Assembly (NCBI GenBank): GCA_013400155.1
Contig: VXBM01000759.1
Span: forward strand, 217,070-281,069
From: Helopsaltes ochotensis
Taxonomy: Eukaryota > Chordata > Aves > Passeriformes > Locustellidae
Direction: 5' to 3'
DNA length: 64,000 bases
The translations under genes were made by a program, and so were the position numbers. This document shows positions 36,216-48,095 of this stretch, piece by piece (positions within the stretch are counted from its first letter, which is position 1; each line of letters starts with the position of its first letter). Under the pieces are notes generated by a model. It was not told where the DNA came from. It saw nothing but the letters and a program-made list of their open reading frames with translations, and searched no databases.

Positions 36216-39200
36216 TGGGGTTTTTTTCAGGTTCAGCAAGCTAGAAGAAGTTTATCAACTATTCTATTTTCTGACAAAGAATACACAGAAGTTTGCATTA
36301 AAATGCTTTTAGTAGAGTTGTTTCTGTTGCCTTTTTTACTCTATCATTACAGCTAAAGTAATTTTGGCTTTGTTGTGAGGAAGCTATGGAATTCTTACAT
36401 GCTCTTTAAGCTATTTGTGTCCTTTAGCTTCCCTTTCCTCTAAGGACCAGAAATTAGGAAGCAGTGCTCTCAGAGGCTCACAAGTATAGGTGGAAGTTGT
36501 CCCACACAGGCACTGTCCTGTTTTGCAAGATGCTGATGATATGGTAACCCTGGAAAAAGGGAGAAGGTGCCTCCACATACTTGGAGAGACAGATGACTAA
36601 ACAGGCTGAAAGAACCTGAGAATATTTCTCAGGCCTGCCCCCAAGAAACCTGAGATCCAGGCAACCTGAGATTATAGGACATACTGATGAGCTTTGTTTT
36701 CTTTTAACTGTACTGAATGTGGTGAATAAGACAGTGCTGGTGGCCAAGAGTAGCAATTTCTGCTGAGTGCCTTTCTTTTATAAACATCACCATTTGAAGT
36801 CTGAAGAATGGAAATGCTTTGGACATGTGGCAATACTCCAGTAGGAGACTTTTATGCAAGCCTTTGAGTACAGCTGTGTGTGTGCATACACATAGAGAAA
36901 TGGGAGGCAGAGAAAGAGGCTCTTAAGTATATTCTCTATCATTCTCACTCTTTATGAAGTCTAATTTGTAAAGGATCATTGAACTATAAGTCATCGCTAT
37001 AACAAAGTTTTGAAAATTGGATCTAGAAGGAGCTATGCCTGAACAGCTTCAAGACTAATTTGTGGCTTTTAAATTTTTACTGACCGTTTAAAAACTGGTT
37101 AACTTTTCCCCCCCAGAAAGTTCCACCGTTTTTATCAGTTCTCCTTCTTAGTAAAGTAAATGTCCCCACTATTTATTCTTAAGGCAGTGTTTGTGATGAA
37201 AACATCTGGACTTAGATTCTGCGTTAAATGTAGAATTCCGAAGTAAGGCATGATTTTGAAAGCTCAATGAACCCTAATAGGCATTTTATTCTGCCCTGAG
37301 CTGTGCACAAAACCCAAGTACTAACCTGAATTTTACATTTCAGTAGATGACAGTATCTAAAAGTGTCTAACTCCCTGTTGTGAATCCATCCAGCTAAGGA
37401 CAGAAAATTTATAAAAAGCCCCTCATTGCATATGATACAATCTATTTGCCTCATAATTGTAGTCCTGGTTCTATAAAGAGACCCCCAGCAGTTGCTAATT
37501 GCATCTAGAAACCTCATTACATTACACCAATTGGATTTTTAATTAGAAATGCAGATGGTAACTCATTTATTACTGTTGTAAGATCCAACTGGGAAAGAAA
37601 TTTCAATTCATTTTGGATGCATTCACCTTTTGGATGCTGGAAGAGAATGAGGAATGAGAATGGTAAAACTGTCTTTCAATAAAGATGTATTATTGCACCA
37701 AGGCTGAAGGTCACAAGAAGTAAAAAGAAAAAGCATCCGTGAAGCCAGTTTCAGAAAAATAAAGAGCCCTACAAAGAGTTCTGCCGGGATACTCAGCCGA
37801 GAAGTTGAAAAGTGAAAAGCTAGCCAAAATGATTTTGTGGAGTTATTAATACTCCCTTCTCCATTCTTTTGAATGGAGAGAATGAAGGTGAGCATCTCAG
37901 CCTACAGCTGAAATTCACTTGTGCCTATATTCCTTTTCTCACTGTACAGAAAAGAAGACCTCAATGCCCTTCCTTACACTAAAAGCACCATAGAGCCAGT
38001 TAAGTCTGTAGTGCTGTGAGCTCATGTGCCCAGTGCCAAACCACATCCTGCTCCTGATCAGGGCCCTGGCAGGACCCAGCAGTCTCTTGATTACACAACA
38101 GATGAGGTTACAGTGTTACTCTTCATGGACTGGTCGTGACAACCCAGACCGTCAATTTTCTTGTTTGCCTTGTCCTTTCAGACTATAAATTCTTCAGGAA
38201 AGTGGTTTTCACTTTCTATGTGTCTCCTCAGTCTGGAACAAAGCAGACCTTGACATGGACAGTGAGATCAACCACTACAGCTCTTCCCTCTGGAGGTTTA
38301 AGAGCTTCTCCCCTATTTTTTGTTCAGCTGAGGCTTCTCATTTCATTTGTTTTGTTGAGAATAATTTGTTCTGTTTCTTTCACTTGTATGCCATCAGGAA
38401 AGAGGGAAGTGTTGCTCTTTCACTGTAATGAAGTCACTTGAAAATAAAATGCCATTAGCTGGTGTCAGCCTGAAGAGGTGAGCTCTATCAGCATTTTGGA
38501 GACTCGGTACAGCAGCTGAACTGCTTCCACTACAGACACATTTGTGCGTGTGAATCTCTGTTAAGTGGTCCTAATAATAAGTCTTCTTGTCTGCAAATTG
38601 TGTGAGCACAGAGCTAGTCCTAGATCAGAAAAGAGTAACGCAGCAACAAGGACACAGATTCTCTTAAAGTCTTCTATTACCCTTCAGGAAAGTGCAACCT
38701 TTCCTCTTTTCACATTTTTTTTCACAGTAATGCTACAATTTCTACTGAGAGTTTGGGTGTTTAAAAAGAATTAAAAGCTTTTACTTCAATTTATAATGTG
38801 AATTATTAGAATTACACTTGTGCTTTCAGAAATACTTTTAATCTTTTACGAGTAAATGTCAGAGCCTTCTACACAGTATTCTGGATAAGTGAAGGGTTGT
38901 CATGCTTTCTTTCTATGAAACCAGAAAATTAAATACAGGCACCAGATAAGGAGCTAATCCTGCTACAGCTGTAGAGAGAGCATTTTCTTTTCTATGAGTA
39001 AGATGGGAACAGGAATAGCCTCACTGGCTTCCAAAAAGCTGTTTCCTTTCATTGTTAGTTAGGCATGCAATTTCACATCAGCAAAAGTTGAAAATTCCAT
39101 ATATAATTTAGCTCATTTGATGAATGCTGTTTTAAGATCCTGGTGTTAGTTGCTTTAACATGAGCAAATTTAAACCATCCAGTCTGCCATTTTGTATTAT

Positions 39201-39518
39201 ATTTTTCCTTTTTCCTTTTCTATAAATAAATAAATCGTCAATCCACTTGGTGTAAAGTTTCATTCCAGCACAGGTACTTGAGGTTTACTGAAAGCAGGCC
39301 TATTTCTAAGATAATATTTTGCTGTTCTGATGGAAAAAAAATTGCTAAAAAGCTAAATTATGATCTTCTGGAACAAAGCCTGTTAGCATAAGCATGGTAG
39401 TCTTGCTATATTTTGACAGCTGTATTCACCACACTATTTGTCAGTTGTACTTCAGGTGCTGCAGATCAAGGAGACTCTCTATGTCCTTGGAGCTCAGAGG
39501 TAACCAAGGTAGTATTGA
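36216..39518. other. Unique sequence, no gene seen
   Basis: No repeat is recognised. The 37380-37560 part has several AT-rich homeobox-type cores (GCTAATTGCATC, TTTTTAATTAG) in non-repetitive sequence. Open frames (37224-37517 minus, 37623-37895 minus, 38136-38441 plus) lack known domains. Confidence 0.45.
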
Positions 39519-39916
39519 TGCCTTGGGAAGGCTGACCTGAAACAGAGACTAGACAGAGCTGGAGAATAAAGCAGATATTTATTGAAAGGCCTTTAGGGTA
39601 CACCTTGGGCAGGACAAGAGCCTGACCAGGGCTACACTCAAGGTGGACAGAAAATGATCACAAAAAATGGATGACAAGGTCTCACACTCTTATAAGTTTT
39701 GGTCCCATATTGGGGTTTAATTGTCGAGTTACAGCTTCAGATTGCAAGGTCTCATCCTTCTTGTTTCTCCCTTCAGTCCATCATTGTTCACCCTTTTGGG
39801 CCTGAGTTGTACTCGTCCTTGGTCTTTGGCAGGAAAAAGATTTGTTTTGTCTACCTACTCCATGAAGAGAGCTTACTGGCACTTAATATGAGGCTCAGAA
39901 ACTACACCCCTAGGCA
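39519..39916 (-). mobile_element. Solo LTR of an avian endogenous retrovirus
   Basis: The element ends in short inverted termini (TGCCTTGG at 39519, CCTAGGCA at 39909-39916). On the minus strand it has a TATAAG box (39690-39695), an AATAAA signal about 107 bases downstream (39578-39583) and a U5-like remainder, the order expected of U3-R-U5. The overall sequence agrees with LTRs common in passerine genomes as I remember them. No primer-binding site or internal gag/pol sequence adjoins it, so it looks like a solo LTR left by recombination. I could not find a matching target duplication at these ends, so the boundaries may be off by a few bases. Confidence 0.65.
39578..39583 (-). terminator. 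LTR polyadenylation signal AATAAA
   Basis: On the minus strand this is AATAAA, about 107 bases downstream of the TATAAG box of the same LTR. It marks the R region of the element. Confidence 0.55.
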
Positions 39917-41438
39917 GCACAGAATCCGAAAAACAGGAAAGCTAAAACTTAAGGTATCGGTATCAAAGAGCATCAATTGCCATCCAGACAAGCTTTGCAA
40001 GGGGGAGAATGAGCGGTGAATGAAAAGCAGGAAGAAAGGAAACCACAGTAAATAGAAGATTGCTCTTTTTTTCTGTTGTATTTTCTATTAATTTTGTATT
40101 GCACAGGGAGGTCAGGGTACAGTGGGATGATCATAGTGGGCTGTGCATAGAAACAGGCTCTTTTCTGTAGGATCCTCACTCCTCTTTGCAGAAGTCACCA
40201 GGCAGTAAATGGTAAAGAGCTCCAGGAGAAGTGATTGCCATAGGGTGCATAAAGCTGAATGCTGCCTTGGAGAACTGGGGTGGTGCAGCGTTCTACTTAC
40301 AGGTTTATCGATTGCATGATCCTCATGCAATGAAACCCAGGACGAAACTCCAGAAGGTGTAATGGAAAAAACAGAGAGGAATTACTCTGCATTTAAAGAA
40401 ATACATTTTAGAACCCCAACAAACATTGAATTGCATTTTTATAAAGCTTCTGCCACTTGATAATCAAGCATGTTTACTAGCCACTGTTGTGAAAACTATG
40501 CACCTTGTATCTAGAAGCTGCATTAGTTAGTTAAGAAGAAAGCTATGGAGGGCAGATAACTGAGCATTTTTACAGATTTGTCATGCCTGATGCTTAAATT
40601 TCCCAAGAAGGCACCATTACAAAATACACTGTTTCTCTATATGCTTGTCACAAATATCGTCCTGCACCAATGAAGTCAATCCATCAGCATATCTCTTTCT
40701 CCCTGAGCAGCTTAGCAAAAGCAAGAAAATATTAAGCACAGAAATTGCTATTGAGTACATACATATGAATTGTTAGCATGTAGCTTTGGGACTGTATATC
40801 AGGGTAATTTTGGAGATGTAACAAATTGTAGTGTATTTTAAAAACTCACTGATGCACATTGACTTGAGTTACTAGGAATACGTGGAGAAAGGGGCTTAGC
40901 TCAGTTGCTACTGTACTATCTCAGTTACAAAAACTAAAAAAAATGTGAATGAATACCCTTTGGGGGTACCTACCTCCATACACACAAGGCACATAACTGC
41001 AGGTAGGCAATTATATAGGGTCTTTTTCTTTACAAGTCCCAACATCAGAACAATTATTTTTAACTTTGAAGGCAAGGATCACCATGGAAACATAATGAGA
41101 TATGAGAGTGATCTGACTGATTGACAACGTTATAGTACAAGAAGATTGACATGAAAGGCAAAGATAAAATTCTCACTGTTCTAAGGCACAGTTTTTCTAG
41201 TAGCTGAACCGCTTGCTTTCATTTTCCAGACGCTAATGTTACATGAGATTTTCTTGTCCTTATTCAAGAGGAATGCACTACAGAGGTCACATTTTCTCTC
41301 TGACTCTGTCAGTCACAAGGATGGTGAAAGCACTGAGGAATTTTCTGTTTAGGTAATAGAAGGATAAAACCCAAAAGAAAAGATTTATGTCTTTGTTAAG
41401 TGCAACCCTGCTACAGACCTGTGTGTTAGTTTGGTCTT
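39917..41438. other. Unique sequence, no gene seen
   Basis: Short open frames on both strands near 39973-40330 overlap and lack known domains. A weak CAATGAAGTCAATCC motif near 40668 recalls the old amniote-repeat motif seen at 8028 and 44023. Nothing else is recognised. Confidence 0.45.
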
Positions 41439-42082
41439 GTAGAATCATAAAATCATTAATGTTGGAAAAGACCTCCAAGGTCATCGAGTCCAAACTTTGA
41501 CTGAACGACTGAACACCACCATGCAAACAAAACCGTAGCAGTATGTGCCAATTCCAGTAATTTCTTGAACATTTAGAGAAATGGTGACTCCACCACCTCT
41601 TTGAAGTCTGCTCCAATGCTTAACCACCCTTTCAGTGAAGAAATTCTCCCTGGTGTCCAACCTGAATCTCCCCAGCATTGCTTGAAACCATTTCCTGTTG
41701 TCCTGTCACTTGTTACCTGGGAGAAGAGACCAACCCAACCCTCTCCTGGCTACGGCCTCATTTCAGGGATTTGCAGAGTGATAAAGTCCATCCCAGATCT
41801 CCTCTTCTCCAAGCTAAACAACAGGAGCTCCCTCAGCTGCTCCTCTCAGGACTTGTGCTCCAGACCCTTCACCAGCTCTGTTGCCCTTCTCTGGACTCGC
41901 TCCAGCCCCTCAATGTCCTTCCTGAACTGAGGGGCCCAGAACTGGACACAGCACTCGAGGTGTGGCCTCACCAGTGCCCAGTACAGGGGAACAATCACTG
42001 CCCTGGCCCTGTTGACCCCACTATTTCTGATCCAGGCCTGGATTCCTTCCTGGCCACCAGGGCTCACTGCTGGCCAGTCTTC
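41439..42082 (-). mobile_element. CR1 LINE, 3' fragment including RT C-terminus
   Basis: On the minus strand the translation carries the CR1 RT C-terminal signature: V-I-V-P-L-Y-W-A-L-V-R-P-H-L-E-C-C-V-Q-F-W-A-P-Q, then L-E-R-V-Q-R-R-A-T-E-L-V-K-G-L-E-H-K-S near 41846-42000. Farther on come G-R-F-R-L-D-T-R-E-N-F-F-T-E-R-V-V-K-H-W near 41660-41600 and the usual CR1 3' end (GATGACCTTGGAGGTCTTTTCC on the minus strand) near 41465-41490. The copy is 5'-truncated at about 42082 and interrupted by stops and frameshifts. It retains the diagnostic bird CR1 tail. A long plus-strand open frame at 41678-42352 is simply the antisense of this element. Confidence 0.95.
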
Positions 42083-43909
42083 TCACTAGTAAAGCTAGAT
42101 GAAGTGTTGCCCACATTTCTCTGTGGAAAAACAGAAGGTACTTGTAACCTTCAAATGCTTTGCAAATGCATTGTGGTTTTGTCAAGTTTTTCAGTGCATG
42201 GGGAGGTCAAGAATGGAAAAAGTCCTGGCAGAACAGTTATTTCAGCTGCTCATTTGGAAATTAACTTCTGTCTTGGAATGTTAAACCATCTCATTTTTGC
42301 TTATAATATACTCACAGCATTTAAAGAAAATACTCTCATCCATAGTAAATAAAATATTTCATTCCATCTGAAACTGTATTTTTCATTTCCTTGTTCACAT
42401 TAAAAAACCTAACAACCTTTGACTATTTTAAATATAGCCTGATCTGACTGCCTTGAACTAGAAGTGTAAAGGAAAGAAGTAATTGTTTCCACTTCTTGAA
42501 TTCATCATTTCACGTGCAAACCTTCATTTTCTGCCCTTGCTATAAGGTAAATTTATACATCTTATGAAAGAAAATTCTTCCAGCTCTCACATGAGAGTTG
42601 TAATTTAAGAAGATGCCTTAATTTCTGTGAACAACTAAACAGGGGACTAATGCTATTAACCTGTCTGTGATCTGAAATCTTGTTAGGAGGGTTGGTTTTG
42701 CTTGTTTGCTCTGAGCTGCCAGCTCAGCCCTGGCTCACTTTGTCCCATGGCTCCCTCTAGCTCATGCCCTTCTGTTCAACCATTGACTCCCTCATTCACT
42801 AGCACTTAAAAAAAGTCTCAAGCATATGAGCAGATTTTTCTTCATTCCACAGTGTTTCCTTTTCTATTTATTAGTTGACCTATATTTATTAAATACTCCC
42901 AAAGCACTGGGTACGTGCTAAGTCTTTAGACTGGCCAAGAACTACAATTGGCATAGGCAGAAACAAAGTTCAGGAACTCAGTTTTCAGTCCTTACTCCAT
43001 GACTTTAGGCCAAAGAGTCTGATGTAAAGTAGTCATAGGACAACAAAATAATTACTTTTAAGACAGCTCAAGTATGACAGTGATGCAGATGTTAAAATGA
43101 GCCCTGACCACAAGGGTCCTTTGTGTCATGACCATTTCTGGTTTTCTCTTTAAAAACAAGTAAAGAATAAACTCCCATTACCTCACTGAAAAGCCCATAG
43201 GGAGCCAAGTCTGATGTTATATCAACTGTGGATATTCAGTGGCTTATTTCTGTGGTATGAAGACCTATGGGATAGTGCACATTCTTCCTCTAACAATGCC
43301 TTCATCTCATTCTTGGTGCCAAGTCCATCATCATGTGACTATCATGGAATGCCTTGTAGGGGAAAGGCTGGTGGCTGCTGTGCGTCTGATCCATGTCCGC
43401 TGTCAGGAAAGCCAGACAGAGTGCACCCTATGGACTTTGCAATGCGGCCTCTTGGGAACACAAGTGGCTTTTCTGTTCTCTTAATAACTGCTGTACCAAA
43501 GAAGAACCGAGAGTGAGAATCCTGGGACAAATCTCTGCCATGGTTCAATAGGAGTGCAGCAGAAGGAGCTGCAGGGCATCTACAAGGCATTTACAGGACA
43601 ATGGGAAAAGGAGAGAAAAAATAAAAATAGGGGAAATAGAAATACCAAGATAGAAACAACTGTATAGTCAAAAAGTATCCTGTGGGAAATATTTATTTAC
43701 AGAAACTAGGGGAGAAGATTGGTCATAACCAGTCATGACTGGTCCGATCATCAGCAAGTACTGCAAGCTGCCAGCCACTGCAATAAAATATGTGGAGTAG
43801 CTTTGGGTGGGAAAGTCTCCTGGACATGTTGCAACCTATGGGTCTCGTGTCTCTTCTCCCCCAGAGTTGCAAGTTTTTAAGGAACAGATTTTAAAATGCA
43901 GAGGTACCT
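42083..43909. other. Unique sequence, no gene seen
   Basis: Open frames at 43214-43590 occur on both strands and conflict. A perfect 16-base palindrome lies at 43728-43743. AATAAAATATGTGG near 43782 might suggest an old LTR, but no paired ends were found. Confidence 0.4.
43728..43743. repeat. Perfect 16-bp palindrome
   Basis: ACCAGTCATGACTGGT is exactly self-complementary with no spacer. A further GATTGG upstream and GGTCCGATC downstream extend an imperfect dyad. It could be a dimeric factor site or chance. Confidence 0.85.
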
Positions 43910-44046
43910 GTTACCCAAGAGCTTGGTGTTTAAATACACTTAGAGATCTGAGCTTTAGAGGCAGATATTTAAAGCTTTTCGGGCACCTAAACACTTTCAA
44001 CATCACCAGGTTACTTAGTTGCCATTGAAATCAATGCAAGTTCTTG
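43910..44046 (+). mobile_element. Ancient amniote interspersed repeat, family unassigned
   Basis: The order of blocks TTTAAATACACTTAGAGATC, CTTTAGAGGCAG, GGGCACCTAAACACTTTCAA and TTAGTTGCCATTGAAATCAATG matches a repeat I know from turtle, crocodile and bird DNA (GGCACCTAAATACCTTT, GAGGATCTGGGCC, GCCATTGAAATCAATGGG). I cannot name the family; an old nonautonomous DNA transposon is likely. It is strongly diverged and has no coding capacity. Confidence 0.5.
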
Positions 44047-45209
44047 GCTTTTATCCTTAAAATGAGGAAAGTAATAGTTTAATGAACACGGTTGCTAGGG
44101 TAGCTAGAGATACCAAGTTCTGCCTTTTTGTATAGAAGTGGGCACACTCGATTACGTGTCTGTCCTATTAATGCTCTCTGCCCTGTTAATAGCTGGCAGC
44201 TTTTCCTCTGCCCTTAGGGGCTTGTGACCTCATTGCGGGGGCAGAAGGTGCCAGGCACACATTCCTCCCCTTTCACCAGCTCAGAGGGGCCAGATGTGCA
44301 GCACAGCAGCACAGCAGCAACCAGCTAGTAGTGAGTATCTGAGGTTATGTCAGAAATTGTGCTGCCCCAGTTTTCTCATAATTGTGATTCATACTGGGAA
44401 CTACTATCATAACAACATTTAGGGACTTGAGATTGCATTAGGTTTTTTTGTTCCCAGTGGCTGGTGTCACCCATATTGATGCACAAATTAAAAGTAACTG
44501 ATGGGTATTGAGAAGTCTCTGGGAGACATTTGGTGAATTGATTAAAGAGGAATTCTGAGGGGTATTGCCTAGACATGTCCTCTGGGCATGAAATTTCCTT
44601 GCATTCTCGATAGTAAAAAGTCATGAAGAGATTTCTTGCTACAGCTGTGCTGTGGTCCCATAGGCTGGCATCTTAAATTCTGAATAGCGGTGCTACAGCT
44701 TGGTGAATTAAGATCTCTCATAAGGTGTGTTTCCAACTGGCATTTATGAACAACAGTGTTTTACAGGCTTATGGAAAAAGATAAAAATTATTAGCATGAA
44801 GTTTGGTTGGATCTTGGCAATTTATATAGATAAACCTGAGTCTTTCAGGAGCTTGTCTGCTGCCAGAATGAAAGAAGGAATGTGAGTTAGAACTTCCAAC
44901 ACACATTAATCACCCAAATCACAATTTTTCCTCAGGGAGTATTTTCAGCCTGAAAACAGAATACCTACTGAAAATGCCACAATGATATTAGCTCAGTACT
45001 GCATTGATTTATTCAGTAAGGTACTACAGAAAGTAAATGGCTACTATATTACGAATTAATTATATAACCTACAGTGGATTATTGTTATTGTTGTGGTGGG
45101 AAAGACTGCACAACTACTGACTGTGTGTTTAGGTGAAACAGGCTACATATTTGTTCTGTTGCAAAAATCCTAGTACTTTTAGTGGAAATATCTGGTAACA
45201 TCTCTAATG
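44047..45209. other. Unique sequence, no gene seen
   Basis: A somewhat GC-richer patch with CAGCA repeats at 44300-44330, then AT-rich sequence. The open frame at 44376-44624 (-) has no recognisable domain. Confidence 0.45.
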
Positions 45210-45452
45210 TTAAATGAGCAATGGTTTTAAACTGAAGGAGCATAGATTTAGGTTGGACACAAGGAAGAAAGCTTTAACAATAAGGGTGGTAGAATGCTGG
45301 AATATTGCCCGGAGAAGTATTCAAAGCCAAGTTGGATGGGGCTTCAAGCAACCTGGTCAAGTGAAAGGTGTCCCTGCCCATGGCAGGGGGTTGAAACTTG
45401 ATGATCTTTAAAGGTCCCTTCCAACCCAAAACAGTCTATCCTTCTATGATTG
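45210..45452 (+). mobile_element. CR1 LINE, short 3' end
   Basis: Begins with the CR1 tail of ORF2 (N-G-F-K-L-K-E-H-R-F-R-L-D-T-R-K-K, then R-V-V-E-C-W-N) and runs to the characteristic CR1 3' end: GATGATCTTTAAAGGTCC, CTTCCAACCCAAAAC, then degenerate TTCTATGATTG. The copy is strongly 5'-truncated (about 240 bases), as is usual for CR1, and its frame is broken. Confidence 0.92.
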
Positions 45453-46599
45453 TAATGGATGAAGTTTCATGTATCACAGAAACAAGAGGAAAAGCAAAGG
45501 AGCACTGACACAAGAAGTTAACTAAGAAAACAAGAGTGGAGCATGTGGAAGCCAGCAGTATCACTGGGACAGTATTCTTAGCAGGATATACATGACATAA
45601 GCTGATGCAAAGAGGTTTTGAATGTTTTCTCTTGCTAGGGATAGCTGATTAATTTAGTGACAGTGAAAAAAATACATGTAACTATCTGGATTGTCATTTC
45701 ATGAATCAGTATCAACAGAGGAAATGTCTGCTGATTGTTAGACAATTTCCTTCTGCTTTAATGTACCTGGCTTTACAAATATTCTCCACATCTGGCACTT
45801 GATACTAAAAGATGTCAAAGAACTCTGATGGGTCATCCTGTTCTCTGAGCTACGTCTCACTGGTCACCTAATTTGGAAAATCTTCTGTGGAGAAGTAGTG
45901 AAAGGCATCTTCTTGATCTGACTGATGTGCCTTTTGCAGCAGCAGAGAAATTGTTATGCTGGGATGTAGCAAGTGAACCAAACTACAGCTCCTGATTGCT
46001 CCTCATGAATGTCTTAATTCTGAGTACAAATTTTCTCTCACTTTTTCATTCACACGCCTCCCACCAAGTTGTCACTGTGTGGCATTGACTCTTTATTGTC
46101 CTCCCTGGCCAAACTATTCTTTCTCAGTGGGTTCATGGGAAATTCTGGTCAATTAGTCAGAAATAGGCCCTCATACTGCATCACTTGTCAGAACTTCTGG
46201 GGCACCTTCTGGGAATGGCTGGCCTTGTTCAAAGTATTCTTCTTGCTGTCCCAGCTTCTATGTTTTTGATCCTTAGATCCTTTCATCTCTTAATGTCATT
46301 AATAATAATCATATTAATATCTTAATATCATTATTTATTCTTAGAATAATTTGGTGGTTTCCTAGCTCTCTTTTTCTCCCTCATTGAAGAAAAGCTTGCA
46401 TTTTGTTAGCGACATTGTAATGTTTATCTGTAAAAGGAAAAAGCAGAAGAAACACTATTCATAAGCAAATGCTTAGATAAGAGTGAGAGCAGAACAAACA
46501 TATGACATCTTCTCTCTAATACTCTCGTCATTTGCATCACTTTTCAGATCAAGGAACTTTCCTAACTTGTTTTTATTTCAATATTTAGAAACACACAGC
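45453..46599. other. Unique sequence, no gene seen
   Basis: Contains an AT-rich patch of ATTAATAATAATCATATTAA-like units near 46298-46340. No gene or repeat of known family is recognised. Confidence 0.45.
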
Positions 46600-47440
46600 T
46601 GGTCTCACTATCTTTCAAATAGTTTTCAAGACTTCCCTTGCACATAAGAAGACTTCTTGCATCCACAACATCCCTAGCAAGGAGCTCCACAGATCTGCAT
46701 CTAGTTTTTGTGTAAATAGTCAGGTCCTATTGCTGTGAACCTTCCTCCCATTAACAGCATTTTTTAGCCCTATTTCTAGCATGTAAAGGGACAGTGAACA
46801 GTTAATTTTTTCTCCTTGTGTTGATTTGGTAAACCTTATTTATAGTTTCCGCAAATGTTATTTCTTCATAAGGAAGTTTCAACAAAGTCAGTTGTTTCTT
46901 TTATGGGAGTTTTCTGTCCATTTGATTATATTTGTTGCCTTTCTCCTGCTTCTGCAGTCCTCATAAGTCCTTTCTTCTGACATGAATGTTTATGTTTTCT
47001 CAACTACCATAAAGCACTGAACAGGTGCTTACATGGAACTGTCAATCACAACACCAAAATTTAGTTGCTCCTAAAAGCAATGGTCAACCTAGAGCCCTTG
47101 TATGAGTTAGAATTGCTTTCTTCTCCACTCAAATCACGTTACACTCATGCATACTGAATTTTGCATGGCCTTTTATTGCCCAGGTCCCTTGGGCTTTCAT
47201 CTTTTTGCAGCTCACCAGGCTGTGCACATCCTAAATATTTTGAATAACTATGCACCATCAGCAACCTTTGTCGCATTTTTGTTTAATCCTTTTTCCAAAC
47301 CATGCAAACAGCACAGATCTCTCTATTGGTGACATCACTCCGTCACAAGTGATGGCCATTTATTAATCCCTTCCATCTCCTGCGTCTTGGCAAATTATCC
47401 ATTCTGGGACCTTTCCATTTATGCAAATGATCACAAAGTA
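46600..47440 (-). mobile_element. Ancient CR1-type LINE fragment, decayed
   Basis: Read on the plus strand, consecutive blocks match the antisense of the old CR1 family common in turtles, crocodiles and birds. They are GGAGCTCCACAGATC; GTGAACAGTTAATTTTTTC with CTCCTTGTG; TTTGTTGCCTTTCTCCTGC; CATACTGAATTTTGCATGGCC; TTTTATTGCCCAGGTC; TTTTTGCAGCTC; ACCATCAGCAACCTTTGTC; TTTAATCCTTTTTCCAAACC; GGCCATTTATTAATCCC. Their order follows the 3'-to-5' direction of the RT ORF. Divergence is large and many indels are present; it is far older than the neighbouring CR1 copies. The boundaries are approximate. Confidence 0.75.
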
Positions 47441-47474
47441 GAGACAAGGATTGGTGGACTTAATTGAAAAAATA

Positions 47475-48095
47475 TATCAGTCTTGCAGAAAAGTAGATAA
47501 GGAAGAGCAGTCTTGGTGTGGTCTTGGCCCAGAAAGTTGACTGTATCCTGGGTTGTGTCAGAAGAAGAGTGACCTTCAAGTTGAGGGATGTTATTCTTCC
47601 CCTCTACTCCACTCTGGTGAGTTCTGGGTCCTGCTCCGGGGTCCCCAGGACAGAAGAACATTGACCTGCTGGAGTGAGTCCAGAGGATGGCCAAAAAAGT
47701 TATTGAAAGGCTGAGAGAGTCATGGTTGTCCAGCCTGGAGAAGAGAAGGCTCCAGGGAGACCTTATTGCAACTCTCCAATACTTAAAAGGGGCTTATTTG
47801 AAAGGTAGGGATAGACTTTTTAGGAGGGCCTGTAGCAACAGAACAAGGACCAATGGCTTCAGACTACAAGAGGGTCGATTCAGATTAGACATAAAGTAGA
47901 ATTCTTTTATAATGAGGGTGGCTATACACTGGCATAGGTTGCCTGGAGAGATTGTGGATGCCCCATCCCTTGAAACATTTAAGGTCAGATTGAACAGAGC
48001 TCTGAGCAATCTGATCTAGTTGAAGATGTTCCTGTTCATTGCAAGGGAGTTGTACTAGAGGACTTTTAAAACTGTCTTCTGAACCAATCTATTAT
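47475..48095 (+). mobile_element. CR1 LINE, 3' fragment with RT C-terminus
   Basis: Starts within the RT region (GGTGTGGTCTTGG, the codons for Gly-Val-Val-Leu) and continues through R-L-R-E-S-W-L-S-S-L-E-K-R-R-L-Q-G-D-L-I-A and S-N-R-T-R-T-N-G-F-R-L-Q-E-G-R-F-R-L-D-I-K near 47700-47899. It ends in a degraded CR1 tail (GAGTTGTACTAGAGGACTTTT). It is 5'-truncated and frameshifted, and lies directly beyond the older minus-strand LINE, so the two are in convergent tail-to-head arrangement. Confidence 0.92.

Noticed and set aside
41678..42352. 224-codon plus-strand open frame
   Set aside because: It is antisense to a CR1 element and extends into unique sequence with no known domain.
43214..43590. 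Overlapping open frames on both strands
   Set aside because: Conflicting frames, no domain and no splice signals.
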